Shown here: in pieces, positions 38,854-57,346 of the stretch | How the letters are laid out: every line of letters begins with the position of its first letter | How positions within the stretch are numbered: the stretch's first letter is position 1 | Source of the DNA: Piscicola geometra | Lineage: Eukaryota > Annelida > Clitellata > Hirudinida > Piscicolidae | Length of the DNA: 64,000 nucleotides | Assembly (NCBI GenBank): GCA_943735955.1 | Contig: OX030955.1 | Location: 4,465,835-4,529,834 of the forward strand | Direction of reading: 5' to 3' | The notes under the pieces: generated by a model | Told to the model about the DNA's origin: nothing | The model's database searches: none | Seen by the model: the letters and a program-made list of their open reading frames with translations, nothing else | Program-made: the position numbers and the translations under genes

Positions 38854-39254
38854 GTTATTTAAGTACCATGTACTTGGTAGGATAATTAAGTTTTACAAAT
38901 ATTCATAATAACTTTAAGACTCAGAGTGATTACAATAAAATGGCCAGTTTAAAACAGTTTTTAGAGTTTTATAACACAAAGACAAATAAAAGAGTAACGC
39001 TATAGTGTAAAACTTATAAAACTGTCTTTTGAAGTCACATTTTAATATAAAGATACTGCTTTCTTCTCAGTATTGTTAAGTCAGTAAAATCTCATGTAAA
39101 AAAGACTAAACACGTTTATTGAAGGTGCAAATCGACACTTTTTGTCAAAATCCTAAATAATAGATTGTTTAACAAGGGTTTAACAATCTTCACCAGTCTC
39201 CCTATCGTTCGTTCTCATCGACATATAGCTCTCAGTGCAGTGTACATTCAATAA
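38854..39254. other. Spacer before the ATATGGG element
   Basis: About 400 bp of AT-rich sequence, with no recognisable missing exon of the C7orf25-like gene and no other feature. Confidence 0.4.
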
Positions 39255-40444
39255 CCCTATGAACATTCTATATGGGCCTATATGGGTCCCATATGGGCTA
39301 AATGGGCTAAGGGTAATCAATATGGGTCCTATATGGGTCCTATATGGGCTTCGTGGGCTAGAGATTATCTATATGGGCCCTATATGGGTCCTATATGGGC
39401 TAAATGGGCTTTAAAAAAAATAAAATTTAACGTGTTTTTAAAGAAAAACCTATTTGGGAAGTATATGGGTCCTAAATGGGCTAAATGAGCTTTGAATAAT
39501 AATAAAAGTTAAAGTGTTTTTATGGAAAACCTATATGGGTCCTATATGCGTCCTATATGGGCTAAATGGGCTTTAAAAAAATAATTCCAAGTGTTTTCAA
39601 GGAAAGCCTATGTGGGTCCTATATGGGTCCTATATGGGCTAAATGGGCTTTGAATAATAAAAAACGTTAAAGTGTTTTTATGGAAAGCCTATGTGGATCC
39701 TATATGGGTCCTATATGGGTTAAATGGGCTTTGAATAATAAAAAAATTAAAGTGTTTTTATGGAAAGCCTATGTGGGTCCTTTATGGGTCCTATATGGGC
39801 TAAATGGGCTTTAAAAAAATAATTCTAATTGTTTTCAAGGAAAGCCTATGTGGGTCCTATATGGGTCCTATATGGGCTAAATGGGCTTTGAATAATAAAA
39901 AAACGTTAAAGTGTTTTTATGGAAAGCCTATGTGGGTCCTATATGGGTCCTATATGGGTTAAATGGGCTTTGAATAATAAAAAAAATTAAAGTGTTTTTA
40001 TGGAAAGCCTATGTGGGTCCTTTATGGGTCCTATATGGGCTAAATGGGCTTTAAAAAAAATAATTCTAATTGTTTTCAAGGAAAGCCTATGTGGGTCCTA
40101 TATGGGTCCTATATGGGCTTTGAATAATAAAAAAAGTTGTAGTGTTTTTATGGAAAGCCTATGTGGGTCCTATATGGGTCCTATATGGGCTAAATGGGCT
40201 TTAAAAAAAATAATTCTGATTGTTTTCAAGGAAAACACTTCAACTTTTTTCATTATTCAAAGCCCATTTAGCCCATATGGGACCCATATAGGCCCATATA
40301 GAATGTTCATAGGGATATAGTTGCCCATATAGCCCATATGGGACCCACTTAATTCGGTGTAGCATTTTGACATGGGTCCCATATGGGGCTCATATAGTTG
40401 CCCATATGGGACCCATATAGGTCCCATATAGAATGTTCACAGGG
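39255..40444. mobile_element. ATATGGG inverted-repeat element, copy 1
   Basis: The block begins with CCCTATGAACATTCTATATG. A perfect 54-bp inverted copy of its first 54 bases (39255-39308) ends at 40314 (40261-40314). A further segment follows to 40444 and ends in GAATGTTCACAGGG, again the inverse of the element start. Between the arms are about nine tandem monomers of roughly 81 bp rich in TCCTATATGGG and CTAAATGGGCTTT, all on the plus strand, after three shorter variant units. No transposase is encoded. Open frames repeating MGPIWAKW are a by-product of monomers near a multiple of three. No clear target-site duplication is seen. Confidence 0.85.
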
Positions 40445-40671
40445 AAGTTTCTTCTACTTCGGCTTATATGTTACTGCAGTAATCAAACCCATCATGCCAA
40501 AAAGAGATTCAGGTTGAGATAGATAGACTGTCAAACCAAAAAGTTCACTGTGATGACAACTGTGAGCTCCATTTCTTATTTGATTCAGTTTCATCAAGTT
40601 TTTGCTAATATCATTTGCAACTTTCTCTCTGAGCTAACATCCTATTTCTCTATTCCAAATTGTTTCTAGTA

Positions 40672-42430
40672 GGGGGAGGGCGTACACAGTCGATCAGCGT
40701 ACACAGTCGATCTTTGCGTTTTTTATCGTAGGCATTTATCTTTTTTCAAATATGGTGTGTCACTTGGACGACAATATAGGTGACCTCATTATATATCGTA
40801 ATTTTGACACAATCTTATTGCGGATAAAAAAAATAAGGGTATTTTTCAATTTCAAGGGCTAAAAAGTAAATATTTTACATCATCTAACGAACCACGCTGT
40901 GCATAAAGTAAGCACAATTGAAAAGTCATATTTTGCATTATTGATATATTATTCTATATTTTATCGTGTGTATCTATTATATTTCTTGTTAAAAAATAAT
41001 CATGAAAGTTATAGCCATTATACCAATCATAGGCATAGGCGCACACAATCGATCATCGTATGTTCGTACTCAGTGGATCATTGATAGCTTTCTTGTCAAA
41101 CATTTTTTAAAATTATATCAAAACTATTTTTTCAAGCTTTTCGCAGTTGGTATTTGTTAAATAAAAATCTTATATAAAAAATTTTAATTTACTTGTGCAG
41201 CGCTTTTTAATACATATTTGTTTAATATCGTTTTTGAATATTTCTCGTAGTTGGTTTTTACAAGTTTCTGGTTAATCTTTTGAGTTAGATCATTCATTTT
41301 CATTTATTTAAAATGGGTAGAAAAGTAGCTGTTGAAAGAAAAAAAGGGAAAGTATTATCAGAATCTATGAAACAGGCTGTCGCAACTGTTTTGAACAATA
41401 TAAACACAATTAGAGGAGCATCTAAACTCTCCAGAGCGACAAGTTTCAACCAACATAATGTGCTACAGTTTTATAATAACTTAGCTTCTGTTTATAAACA
41501 CTACAACTTTGAACCCTAAAACATGTACAACTGTGATGAGATGGGGTGTACGACAGTACAAAAAACAACAAATGTAAGAGTGATAGCGGCCAAAGCGAAT
41601 CGTCAGGTTGGGCGGGTTACGTCAGCAGAAAGAGGACAGATTGTTACAGTGAGCTGCACGACCAATGTCGTTGGAAACACTGTTCCACCTTTTATGGTCT
41701 TCCCCAGAGTCCACTTCTAAGACAGAATGATCAAGGACGCCCCACCAGGAACAAGTGGAGCCGCTAGACCTAGTGGCTGGACGACAGCTGAAGTGTTTAT
41801 GACATTTCTGGCCCACTTTGCAAAACATTGCAAGTGTTCAACTGAAAACCTGTATTGTTATTATTGGATAACCATGACAGCCATATATCACTTGAAACAT
41901 TAAAAAAACTTTCATTTATCAGTTATTGAAAAATATTTGTTAAACTATAACTTGAAACATCTATATTTTTTCAGTTTTTCATTTATAACATGAGAATAAA
42001 AGTTGAAAAACTTGTGTTTAGATGAAAAAGTTTCCTAGAAAAAGTTGAATGTTAAAAGTTTTCTAAATCAGTATTCAATTGCAATAATTTATGTGAGTAT
42101 TTAATTTTCTAATAATACTTAATTTAATGCTTGAAAAACTTAAAATTTTGGCACTTGTGGCAATGATCGACTGGGTACGTCTATGTGATCGACTGGGTAC
42201 GTCTATGTGATCGACTGTGTACACTGGTCGTACCCAGTCGATCATTTTCGGAAGTCTACTTTGAACTACATTTGACTCAAAACCATTTCAACTAGATAAA
42301 TGAATTAAGTAGAAAATGAAGTCTTAATGATGAATGTATAAAATCAATATTTTATTAAAATTTTATCTTTTAACAATTTTGAGTTATAAACATTTTTGTA
42401 AAAAGTGATTGACTGTGTACGCCTTCCCCC
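40672..42430 (+). mobile_element. Decayed pogo-like (Tc1/mariner superfamily) DNA transposon
   Basis: Terminal inverted repeats begin GGGGGAGGGCGTACACAGTC at 40672 and, on the other strand, GGGGGAAGGCGTACACAGTC at 42430. The flanking TA dinucleotides (40670-40671, 42431-42432) fit the superfamily's TA target duplication. The interior carries the transposase remnant at 41313-41915. Both subterminal regions carry several copies of a GTACACAGTCGATC-like motif in both orientations (40681-40716, about 41040-41075, 42163-42245), which resemble transposase-binding sites. The element lies between genes. Confidence 0.88.
41313..41915 (+). pseudogene. Pogo-type DDE transposase remnant
   Basis: The reading starts MGRKVAVERKKGKVLSESMK, resembling the N-terminal helix-turn-helix of pogo transposases, and runs to FYNNLASVYKHYNFEP. 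An in-frame TAA follows at 41517-41519. The DDE_1 core then appears (MYNCDEMG, with the first catalytic Asp; TSAERGQIVTVSC; VPPFMVFPRV). A second in-frame TAA lies at 41718-41720, the frame resumes (APPGTSG, PSGWTTAEVF), and a frameshift near 41850 precedes a shifted LLLDNHDSH block containing the second Asp. The third catalytic region and C-terminus are absent. Part of the DNA-binding region also looks deleted. It cannot encode an active transposase. Confidence 0.85.
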
Positions 42431-42582
42431 TATTATTTTCAACGATAAATTATAAAAAAACGATATTCTAGTTAAGTTAATGGAATATAAAATTTAAATT
42501 AAATAGCAGTTCTTAAAAACTTTTTTCAACTTAACTTTTAAAACTTAAACATTTCTCAAATCGCACTCTTACCTTTTACTAA

Positions 42583-44662
42583 ATGAATCTTCTCATTATA
42601 GCATTCCTTGTGACTTTGATATTCATAATTTTGTTTAAAATTTACTTGAAATACAGCACAGGCGTGTGTAAAAGTGATGTCAGACTAGATAATAAAACAG
42701 TCGTAATAACTGGAGCCGACAAAGGTTTGACATGAAAAATATTTAATAAAAGCATTTTAAAAGGATCAAAATTGCTGAAGCGTTAATTTATGTTAAATAA
42801 TCTTAACTTGAAGGTATTGGTTATGAGACTGCACTGGACTTGGCTGGCAGAGGGGCAAGAGTGGTGATGGCCTGCAGGGACTTGGAGAATGCTAACAAAA
42901 TGGCTGCTACAATCAAGTGAGTTCATTCAGTAACATTCAAAAATTAAATCTTTAAAACGACACTGAGGAACTTTATATAATCTATTGGTACTGCTCTTAT
43001 AGAAAAGAGACTGGAAACGAAAGTGTGGTGGTGATGAAGATAGACTTGTCGAGTCTCCAAAGTGTCAGGCAGTTTGCCAAGGTTTTTCTGGAAAAGGAAC
43101 ATTCACTGCACATTCTCATCAACAATGCAGGAATCCCAGAATCTGGTGAAATTTAAAAATTTATTTAAATTCATTTTTTAATTGATAATTTTTAATGCAT
43201 TTTAAGACTTTTTATTAAGCTTGTTAAATGAAGACTAATACCATTCAATAAGTATATAACATTTCAAAAATTATAGATAATGAATTTATTTATAAATGCA
43301 ATCGAGTGTTGATGTTTCTTCAACACCACTGATACAGGAGAGAGGACAGAGGAGGGCTTCGAGAGGGTGTTTGTAGTCAACTACCTCGGTCACTTCCTTC
43401 TCACACACCTCCTCAAAGGTGTGCTTCAATACATCTCTATTACTTCTCGTGTGTGTTTCAGCTAATCTTTACATATGAAATTACATTTTCATCCAATAAC
43501 TTAACAGACATTCTCAAGAAATCTGCTCCTAGCAGAGTTGTCAATGTCTCGAGTCTCTATCACTTTTTCTCATCCCAAATCAACCCATCCGACCTCAACC
43601 ACAAGTCCTACCCACTCTCCAAAGCCTTGCAAATCCTGCATGCATTCGAACTCAACAGGCAACTCAAGGAGGATGGTTTGTACTACACGTCGTTCTTGCC
43701 ATCTCTTCAGCACCACCACTACACCATCATCATCATCATCACCACCATCATCATCACCACCATCATCATCACCACCATCATCACCATCATCATCACCATC
43801 ATCATCACCATCATCATCACCATCATCATCACCATCATCATCATCATTACCATCATCATCATCATTATCATCACCACCACAACAGGAGTGATGGCATGCA
43901 GTGTTCATCCAGGTCTGGTTTGGAACGCTAACTTCTTCATGAAGGCATCCCAAGCAACTTTCCTCCTTCTCCACTTCGTCTACCCCTTCACCAAGGTCTC
44001 CATGCACTCCTCCTCTTCCTCCTTCTCTTCCTCCTCTTCTTTCTTCTTCTTTTCCTCCTCCTCTTTTTCCTTCTCCTCCTTCTTCTTTTCCTTCTCTTCC
44101 TTCTTCTCCTTCATTTAAATAAAAGAAAAATTCAAGAAACGAAAATTAAAACATTTATAAGAAAATAGTTTTCAGTTATGGCGAAAATGGGAAAAATTTG
44201 CCGACTAGTTGTGACTTTTTTCGGTCAAAATTTTGGTGTTTTAAAATTTTAAATAAATATAATCTAACATAAACGTTAACCTCAACGCAACAGAGCGCCA
44301 GACAAGGAGCGCAGACGAGCATCTTTGCAGCAGTGGACAGCAGCAGACGAGTGCAGGCGGGCAAGTTCCACAGCGACTGCGCCCCCTTTCCGTCCAGGTC
44401 CTTCTGCTCCGACCCTGCGCTCGCTAAAAAGGTTCTCCTCTTTCCTGCTCTCTACGCCTTCCTATGCCTTTGTCTTGCATCACTGTTTGTGTCAACTTGC
44501 AGTAGTAGAGGAAAGTGAAGTAATATAGGCTGACGAGGCTCTAGCACCCATCATACGTCACTGTTCAGACTGTTTTGAATTCTTATATGAGTCTTACATG
44601 AATATATTTCAAAATCTTTGCAGGTTTATGAATCGAGTGAGAGGTACTGCGGAATCGTGTAG
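42583..44662 (+). CDS. RDH-like: Short-chain dehydrogenase, retinol dehydrogenase 11-14-like, complete
   Basis: Eight phased exons: 42583-42724, 42814-42916, 43003-43145, 43338-43418, 43508-43675, 43886-43995, 44294-44431 and 44624-44662, giving 307 residues. The start at 42583 gives an N-terminal membrane anchor ([16 protein letters not shown]) typical of RDH11-14 proteins on endoplasmic reticulum or mitochondrial membranes. SDR motifs are complete: cofactor site TGADKGIG, NNAG, catalytic Ser in [12 protein letters not shown] (YxxxK), and HPGLV after the active site. An Arg in VMACRD follows the second strand, compatible with NADP(H) use. The family reduces retinal and other aldehydes or oxidises retinol. 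The substrate here is inferred only at family level. Intron 5 contains a CAT/CAC microsatellite directly before its acceptor. Confidence 0.93.
43725..43884. repeat. (CAT/CAC)n microsatellite in RDH intron 5
   Basis: About 150 bp of ATC, ACC and CAT triplets lead directly into the CACAACAG acceptor of exon 6, so the repeat forms the pyrimidine-containing region before the splice site. A second CT-rich (TTCCTC)n stretch at about 43998-44114 begins immediately after the donor of exon 6. Confidence 0.9.
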
Positions 44663-44677
44663 TCCGTTTCTGAGGTG

Positions 44678-44835
<158 letters not shown>

Positions 44836-46215
44836 TTGACCCATATAAATGATTGTGTTATTTCAACAATTCAGGAAAGCACATATTATTTACATGTAAC
44901 ATTCCAAATTTCGATTTTGAATAAAATTAATTTATTTTTTACTATGGTTTGAAGTTAATCTGAGCACAAAAATAATTTTGAGAACATCTGGGTTACAATG
45001 TTTGAAACTACATCCTATCTTCGCTTATAGACTATAAGTTATAGTCTATCAAGAATCTTATATACAAAGTGTTTTAAAATCATTAACTTGCTTACTTTCA
45101 TGGGGTATGCACATTATCGTGCATAAAGTGATGCAACGGAAAGGGTGCACAAACGTCCCAGACTGAAAGCCACGTCTAAACAGGTGAAAACCTTCGTTTT
45201 ATGAGACACCATATGGTAGTTATATGACTAAAAAAACCTTCAATACTATTAAAAATGCAAAAGACATTTTACATTTGAAAGATTGAAAGGGAATTTTAGA
45301 AAAATGAATGTTCGAGAGAGGTGTTTATCTTCTGTCCAAGAAATGTTAGGTTATTGTAGGAAAGTAATTCACTGCATCTGTTGACCATCTTCAATGCCAA
45401 CATTTATGTCCTTCATCTCAATCTTTCAAATTCGTTAAAGACTGAAAACAATAATCGATCAGACTGCAGATTCAAGGCCTGAAAGCACTCGTCGAAGCAG
45501 CAAGCCGCCTCCTTTAACTACACTGTGGTTCATGTCGAAACATGCGACTGTATAAAATAAATAATAATTCAAGCATCCAAACTCGAGCACCTGGACGCGT
45601 CATTGAAGCACTGCAGCGCGTTGCATCTCAGCGCTGCGTTGAATGATTTGTTAGTTCATTACTTCTCAGTGATGCACTGAACAAGTTGTGTTGGGTTTTT
45701 TTTATTGGAGGAAGGCATTCCACAGACGACGAAAAATTGCTCAAAAGATGGTAATGTGGTTGAGTTGAGGAGAGTTGCATTAAACGCTTACAATGATTGA
45801 GAAACGACGAGTATGATGCTGCTGAAGTACAAATGTCTCATTGAAAGTATAAAGATGCATTGAAGAAACAGTTTGGATGCGACTGTAAACGTATGGCCTT
45901 GGTGGTGGATGTGAATGGAGGTGAATGGAAGAAGTGAAAAGGATGGAGAGGGTGGCTGAAGAGCGGAGGCTAGAAAGGTTCATTACAGGTAGCACACAAG
46001 GTTGCAGTGATTGTTGGTAGGTTGGTGAAGACAGTTCATCCTTCATTCCATCATTATTCTAACACATTACTATTTTCTCACAGATGTTTTTAAAATCTTC
46101 CACATCTCCATAAAACTTCTCACGTTGAAAACCTTCACCAGCATCTCTCCTTGCAGCTCTTCTCATCCTTCCACTCCTTCCCATTCTCGATTGCAAGCTA
46201 CCATTTCGATTCTTC
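44836..46215. other. Gene-free stretch
   Basis: About 1.4 kb of AT-rich sequence after the RDH gene. Short open frames exist on the minus strand at 45780-46046, but none has coding character or a domain. Any 3' untranslated region of the minus-strand peptide candidate would lie at its right end. Confidence 0.4.
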
Positions 46216-46917
46216 TCAAGCACTTTCCCTTTCCAGCACCTGATCCTGCCACGACACCGCCTCCTGGTTGCATGCCTCCTTCACCTCGTGCACCCTCACT
46301 GTCTCCACTACCATCCTCTCCTCCTCCATTTCTCTTCCCCCCTCATCTTTCTCTTCCACTTTATCCACCTCTTCCTCTCCTTGCACCTCACCCTCCCTCA
46401 CCTCATACTCCACATCCACCAACTCCTCTTCAACATCCTCTTCATCCTCTTCAACACCGTTCCTCCCTCCACCAAACAGCTTTGCTGGCCACTCTTTTTG
46501 ATCTTTTGCTTTTCCATTAACCTCTTCTTTCATTCTTTCTACATCTCCATCGCTTCTTTTTCCATCTTTTCCACTGACTTCCCCAGCACCAGCAGAAACC
46601 ACTTCACTCCACCAATCTTGCATTCCACCATGACCCCTAACTCTTCCACTCTTCTCACCACCACCACCACCCCTCTCACCATTTCCACCACCACCACCAC
46701 CTCCACCACCACCACCTCCACCACCACCACCACCTCCACGCAATTCCCCTTTCTGCATCGACATCAGCAGCAGGTCGACGAGGGGCGACATCGAGAGGCT
46801 AGCTTCTTCTTCTCTGGCGACCTTTGCAGACGCCACTGGAGGATGCTTCATCATCACCATCATCATCAGCAGCAGAAGAAGGCTCATCAACACAAACTGG
46901 TTTTGCATCAAAAACAT
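46216..46917 (-). CDS. Candidate secreted peptide precursor, low-complexity C-terminal part
   Basis: The open frame starts MFLMQNQFVLMSLLLLLMMM, a strong signal peptide with a plausible cleavage after PPVASA. A short segment follows containing EEEASLSMSPLVDLLLMSMQ and KGELR, then a long glycine run encoded by a GGT/GGA-type triplet repeat (about 46670-46738) and an acidic, Glu-rich tail. A TATA box lies about 140 bp upstream. The N-terminal 60 residues look genuine. The rest could be intron or untranslated sequence, because the (CCA)n-rich DNA is also open on the opposite strand and a GTGGAG donor-like site follows codon LEU of KGEL. The length, secretion and possible peptide processing are inference. 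No family is recognised. Confidence 0.42.
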   Translation of the reverse strand: MFLMQNQFVLMSLLLLLMMMVMMKHPPVASAKVAREEEASLSMSPLVDLLLMSMQKGELRGGGGGGGGGGGGGGGGGGNGERGGGGGEKSGRVRGHGGMQDWWSEVVSAGAGEVSGKDGKRSDGDVERMKEEVNGKAKDQKEWPAKLFGGGRNGVEEDEEDVEEELVDVEYEVREGEVQGEEEVDKVEEKDEGGREMEEERMVVETVRVHEVKEACNQEAVSWQDQVLERESA

Positions 46918-47057
46918 TTAAATGATTATAAACTACAAATGTTCAACACTTACAAATAGCAAACGTTAGAGAGAGTTTAAACAAAGCAAGTGAAGACTCT
47001 GCAAAGACTGACTGACGTTGGTGCGTGCAGTGCTTGAGTCTCTGAGGCAGCAGCCCT

Positions 47058-47065
47058 CTTATATA
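47058..47065 (-). promoter_or_regulatory. TATA box of the secreted-peptide candidate
   Basis: TATATAAG on the minus strand, in the setting GACTATATAAGAGGG. A start site about 30 bp downstream would leave a leader of roughly 110 nt before ATG 46917. A GTAAGT donor-like site occurs inside that leader (about 46958-46963), so a 5' untranslated intron is possible. Confidence 0.5.
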
Positions 47066-48583
47066 GTCTCCCAGGAGGGGGAGGAGGTGATGGAAGAGGT
47101 CGCTAATGAGCCGCTCTGCGGCCAATTAACTCCAATTAGACTCATTAACCCGAATGAAATGTATTTATAAAAGCTCATTACGAAGGCACTCTCATCGATA
47201 AGCTTTTAATTATCCTTAATATTATAAACTTTAATTCTATTATTAATTCTAATCACATTCGATGGTGCTGTTCATCCTCACCTACTTTCCCCATGGAACT
47301 TGTATCAGAATTGGAAAAAAAGTTCCTATAACCGAATTTATCACCAAACACGTTTTCCATTTGGCTTAATTCTATTCTCGGTGGTGCCTATATCATCTCA
47401 AAGGAGTACTAGAAGATGATAGCATTGGTAGTAAAAAACCCATAAAGAACCCGATTTTATTGTTTCCCTTGAAAAGTATATTTTTGAAAATATTTTTTTT
47501 CTACAATCCCGATATTGACACAACTAATGTCAAAAAAACAAAAGCAAAACCAAAGCGAATATGTAACAACTCTATCATTTCATTTAAATGAACACCACAC
47601 AAGGGAAAGCCTTTCATCGGTGTGCAGGACACACGAACACACGAACGTCATCGGAGCGGACAAACACGCAAGCGAAAGCACGCTGTTTAACGACGAAGCC
47701 TTAGCAATGCCACTCGATTCTGCAAACTTACTTATTATCCATACTAACATGCTCAAAATTTAGTTAGGATAAATGGATATAAAAATAATTTAAATTTGTT
47801 AAATTTTTTAATCGGCATTCAGCAGGCAGACGAAGACTGCAAAGGCACGACACTAGAGTCGAAAGAACGAAAGGTACTCGAGTGATGATGATGATGATGA
47901 CGACGACGATGATGATGATGATGACGACGATGATGATGATGACGACAGCATCAACAACTGCAGGTCAATTCCCCGTTGAAAGATCGTCAAAGCACCATTA
48001 GAGATTCATCAAGTATTAATAAAGTTTCGTCAGAGTATTATTAGCTCCTCATTAGTTTTAGATGACAAGAAATTAACTGGTGGGTTATTATAGATCAATT
48101 AGTGCTTAATTGATTGCTAATTGAGCAGCATTAGTTCGGTATTAATAGCAATAGGCACTTAGCAGGCTATTAAAAAAGCAACTGCAAGGGAAGCCTTAAT
48201 GGCATGTCTCTTAAAGATGATTGTATAAGCGGCCACTCAACAGAACAATGATTGTGTCAAATGATTAAAATAGAAATAATAGTAGGAAATATAAAACAAT
48301 TGTACGATAATTTCTTGTCAATCCAAAAACCAAATTGAAAAAATTTACACAAAGTAAAATTGTAAATGTTTATTTTAAATGAAAGCCAAAACAAGAGTGA
48401 GAAAACTTGAAAAAATGGAAATAAAAAATGAAAAAATAGGATTTCTTAAACTGAAAATCAAAACCGAAGTGTGGAAGTTATAAAAGAAAAAACATAAATT
48501 AACTTTTTAAAACCGAAAACCCAAACAAAAGTGACAAGAATAGACTCCGATCATAGGGGTAAGCAACAACAAAACCTTTACCT
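47066..48583. other. Gene-free stretch with a (GAT/GAC)n microsatellite
   Basis: About 1.5 kb between the peptide candidate's promoter and the stop of the KY-like gene. It contains a GAT/GAC triplet run at 47884-47945. A plus-strand open frame at 47515-47763 shows no signal peptide or domain and is probably chance. Confidence 0.45.
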
Positions 48584-55039
<6,456 letters not shown>

Positions 55040-55630
55040 TGCAAATGAACGCAACTTGCAAACAATCTAAATTGAGAATTATTTTCTACTTTTCCTTCTA
55101 AGAACTATTCAAAAAATATGTCTGTTTTTTAATTGACCAGGCAGTTGATTTTTATTGCACGCCTTAATAAGCTAGTATGCGAAAAGCGAAAGAATGCAGC
55201 TTGCACCAAATGGAGTTGGACTTTTAAACCAAAAATGGGATACTATTGCTAATATTATTTTGAAACTTTAATTGAGTTTATTAGATACTAGTTACAATAT
55301 ATAATTTTTGTGGCTAAAAGTATTTTTGATTAAATTTTTATCATTTATAGCAGAGTTCACTTTTTCATATGGTTCTTTTGGAATATATTCTCTCAAAATG
55401 AACCTATTCAGAAATATACACAAATTTCAGGTTTATTTATATGTTATTCATAATAAATTCATTTGTAAAATTGTGAAAATACTAGTTGTCGCTATCTAAC
55501 AGCACAATTAAATGCATTATAAAGACTCTTTATTAAAGAGCTGTTACTTGAGCCACCAATAAACATGGAATCCAATAAATTAACCTAGCAATGATAAATG
55601 GCCATAATGAAACATTTTCCTGTCTTGCAG
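55040..55630. other. Shared divergent 5' region of the KY-like and ECHDC3 genes
   Basis: About 590 bp separates the KY-like start (minus) from the first recognised ECHDC3 exon (plus). It must contain both promoters and the ECHDC3 start exon with its mitochondrial presequence, which I could not identify. A plus-strand ATG at about 55197 opens a 25-codon frame but gives no clear presequence. Confidence 0.45.
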
Positions 55631-57085
55631 TTTTTCACTAATAGGCGCTTGTCAGGCAGTACAGGACTGACGTTGTGTGAAGATGAGGGAGGTGTCAGGA
55701 CCATCACACTTAACCACCCTGCCAAGAGGTGAGTGCTTGCTTGTTGAGCTTTGTTTTAAACATTGAAAATGTTATTGCTGAATAAAGATCACATAAATTA
55801 AATAAATATAGTGGAGTTTCAAAAGCAAGTGTTGAATGCAATCTCTTGCAATAGTTACAAGATACATCCTCAAACTTTTTAATTTTTCATTGTCACTCAG
55901 CAGGTCTCTCTCATCATCCAGTTCAATTAATTATGAAAATTAATCAATTCTCACTGGCTTCTCCACTTCATCCTCCAAAACCCTTCAGAAACGCCCTGTC
56001 ACATGATCTTCTGCTTAGTCTGCAGGAACACCTCTCCACCACTCCATCCCACCTCTCTTCCATCATCATAAGGGCTGCTGGTGGCGTTTTCAGTTCTGGC
56101 CACAACCTTAAAGAACTGGTGCGTCTTATTTGCTAACAAAAAGGGACATACATATTTAGAAGCTAGCCATAAGAGATTTTATGAAACGCTGTGTTCTACA
56201 ATCTTTATCATTGATCCTCTTTTGGGGTTTACGCCACGTCAATAATATTCGCCATTGGTTTGTATCGTAGTATGAGTCTTCCACAACCTCAGAAAGACAC
56301 TCAACAAGCTCAGAAAACGTTTGAACTTCTCTCGCGAATTGTCCTTTCTCTGCAGGTGTCTGAGTGTTATATGTCCAACTCACAGAGTTTCATCTTTTAG
56401 TTTAGGTTGTTTTTCTGTAAATTCATCATTATGTATGTTATAACTTATATGAAAACTTTACTTATAGCCTATAAATATTACTTTTTGTTGCTTTTGCTTT
56501 TTTACCAAAGTCACCACCACAGAAACTGCCTGCGCCAGTGATAGCACAAGTACAAGGTATTAATTATCATTTATGTACCTCTGCATAAATAGGCAATACT
56601 TAAAAAGACTTAAAATTATAATCTCTTATAAATAATTATTTAGAAAAAAATATTAGTCGATTCAACAACCCCATCTCGACACTCACAGGCCTAGCCACAG
56701 CAGCTGGTTGTCAACTGGTGGCCAGCTGTGACATTGCCGTGGCTGCAGCCTCAGCTTCTTTTGCCACTCCAGGGTGCGTTCATGTACCAGGTTTTCATGA
56801 GAGTGACTATGGGTGCATTGTGAACTGAGTGGCGGACAGATGAGAGGAATATGACGAGATTAAAACGTTTTTCTATTACGCTTCTTCAAATGCATGTGAT
56901 TGTATGACATATACAAAAGCTCTAAGTTCTCACAAAAATCTTTCAGCACTGCAAATCACACTTGACAATCATTACTCTTTCCACCTGCATTCCTCACCGC
57001 TCACTGCACCACCACTACTACTACTACTACCACCACTATTACTACTACTACTACTACCACTACTACCACCACCACCACTACTACT

Positions 57086-57123
<38 letters not shown>

Positions 57124-57154
57124 CACTACCACCACCACCACTACTACTACCACC

Positions 57155-57192
<38 letters not shown>

Positions 57193-57315
57193 AGAGTCTC
57201 AAACAGTCTCTTCTGCACCACGCCAGGGGTGGCATTGGCGAGGTGTGTGCCCAGCAAGGTGGCCCTCTACATGCTATTCACCGCTGAAGCCATCAGTGCC
57301 CAAGGTGGTGATGGC

Positions 57316-57346
<31 letters not shown>

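Noticed and set aside
46288..46959. 223-residue plus-strand His/Thr/Ser-rich frame
   Set aside because: It is the antisense shadow of CCA/CAT-type triplet DNA; the minus strand has the signal peptide and TATA box.
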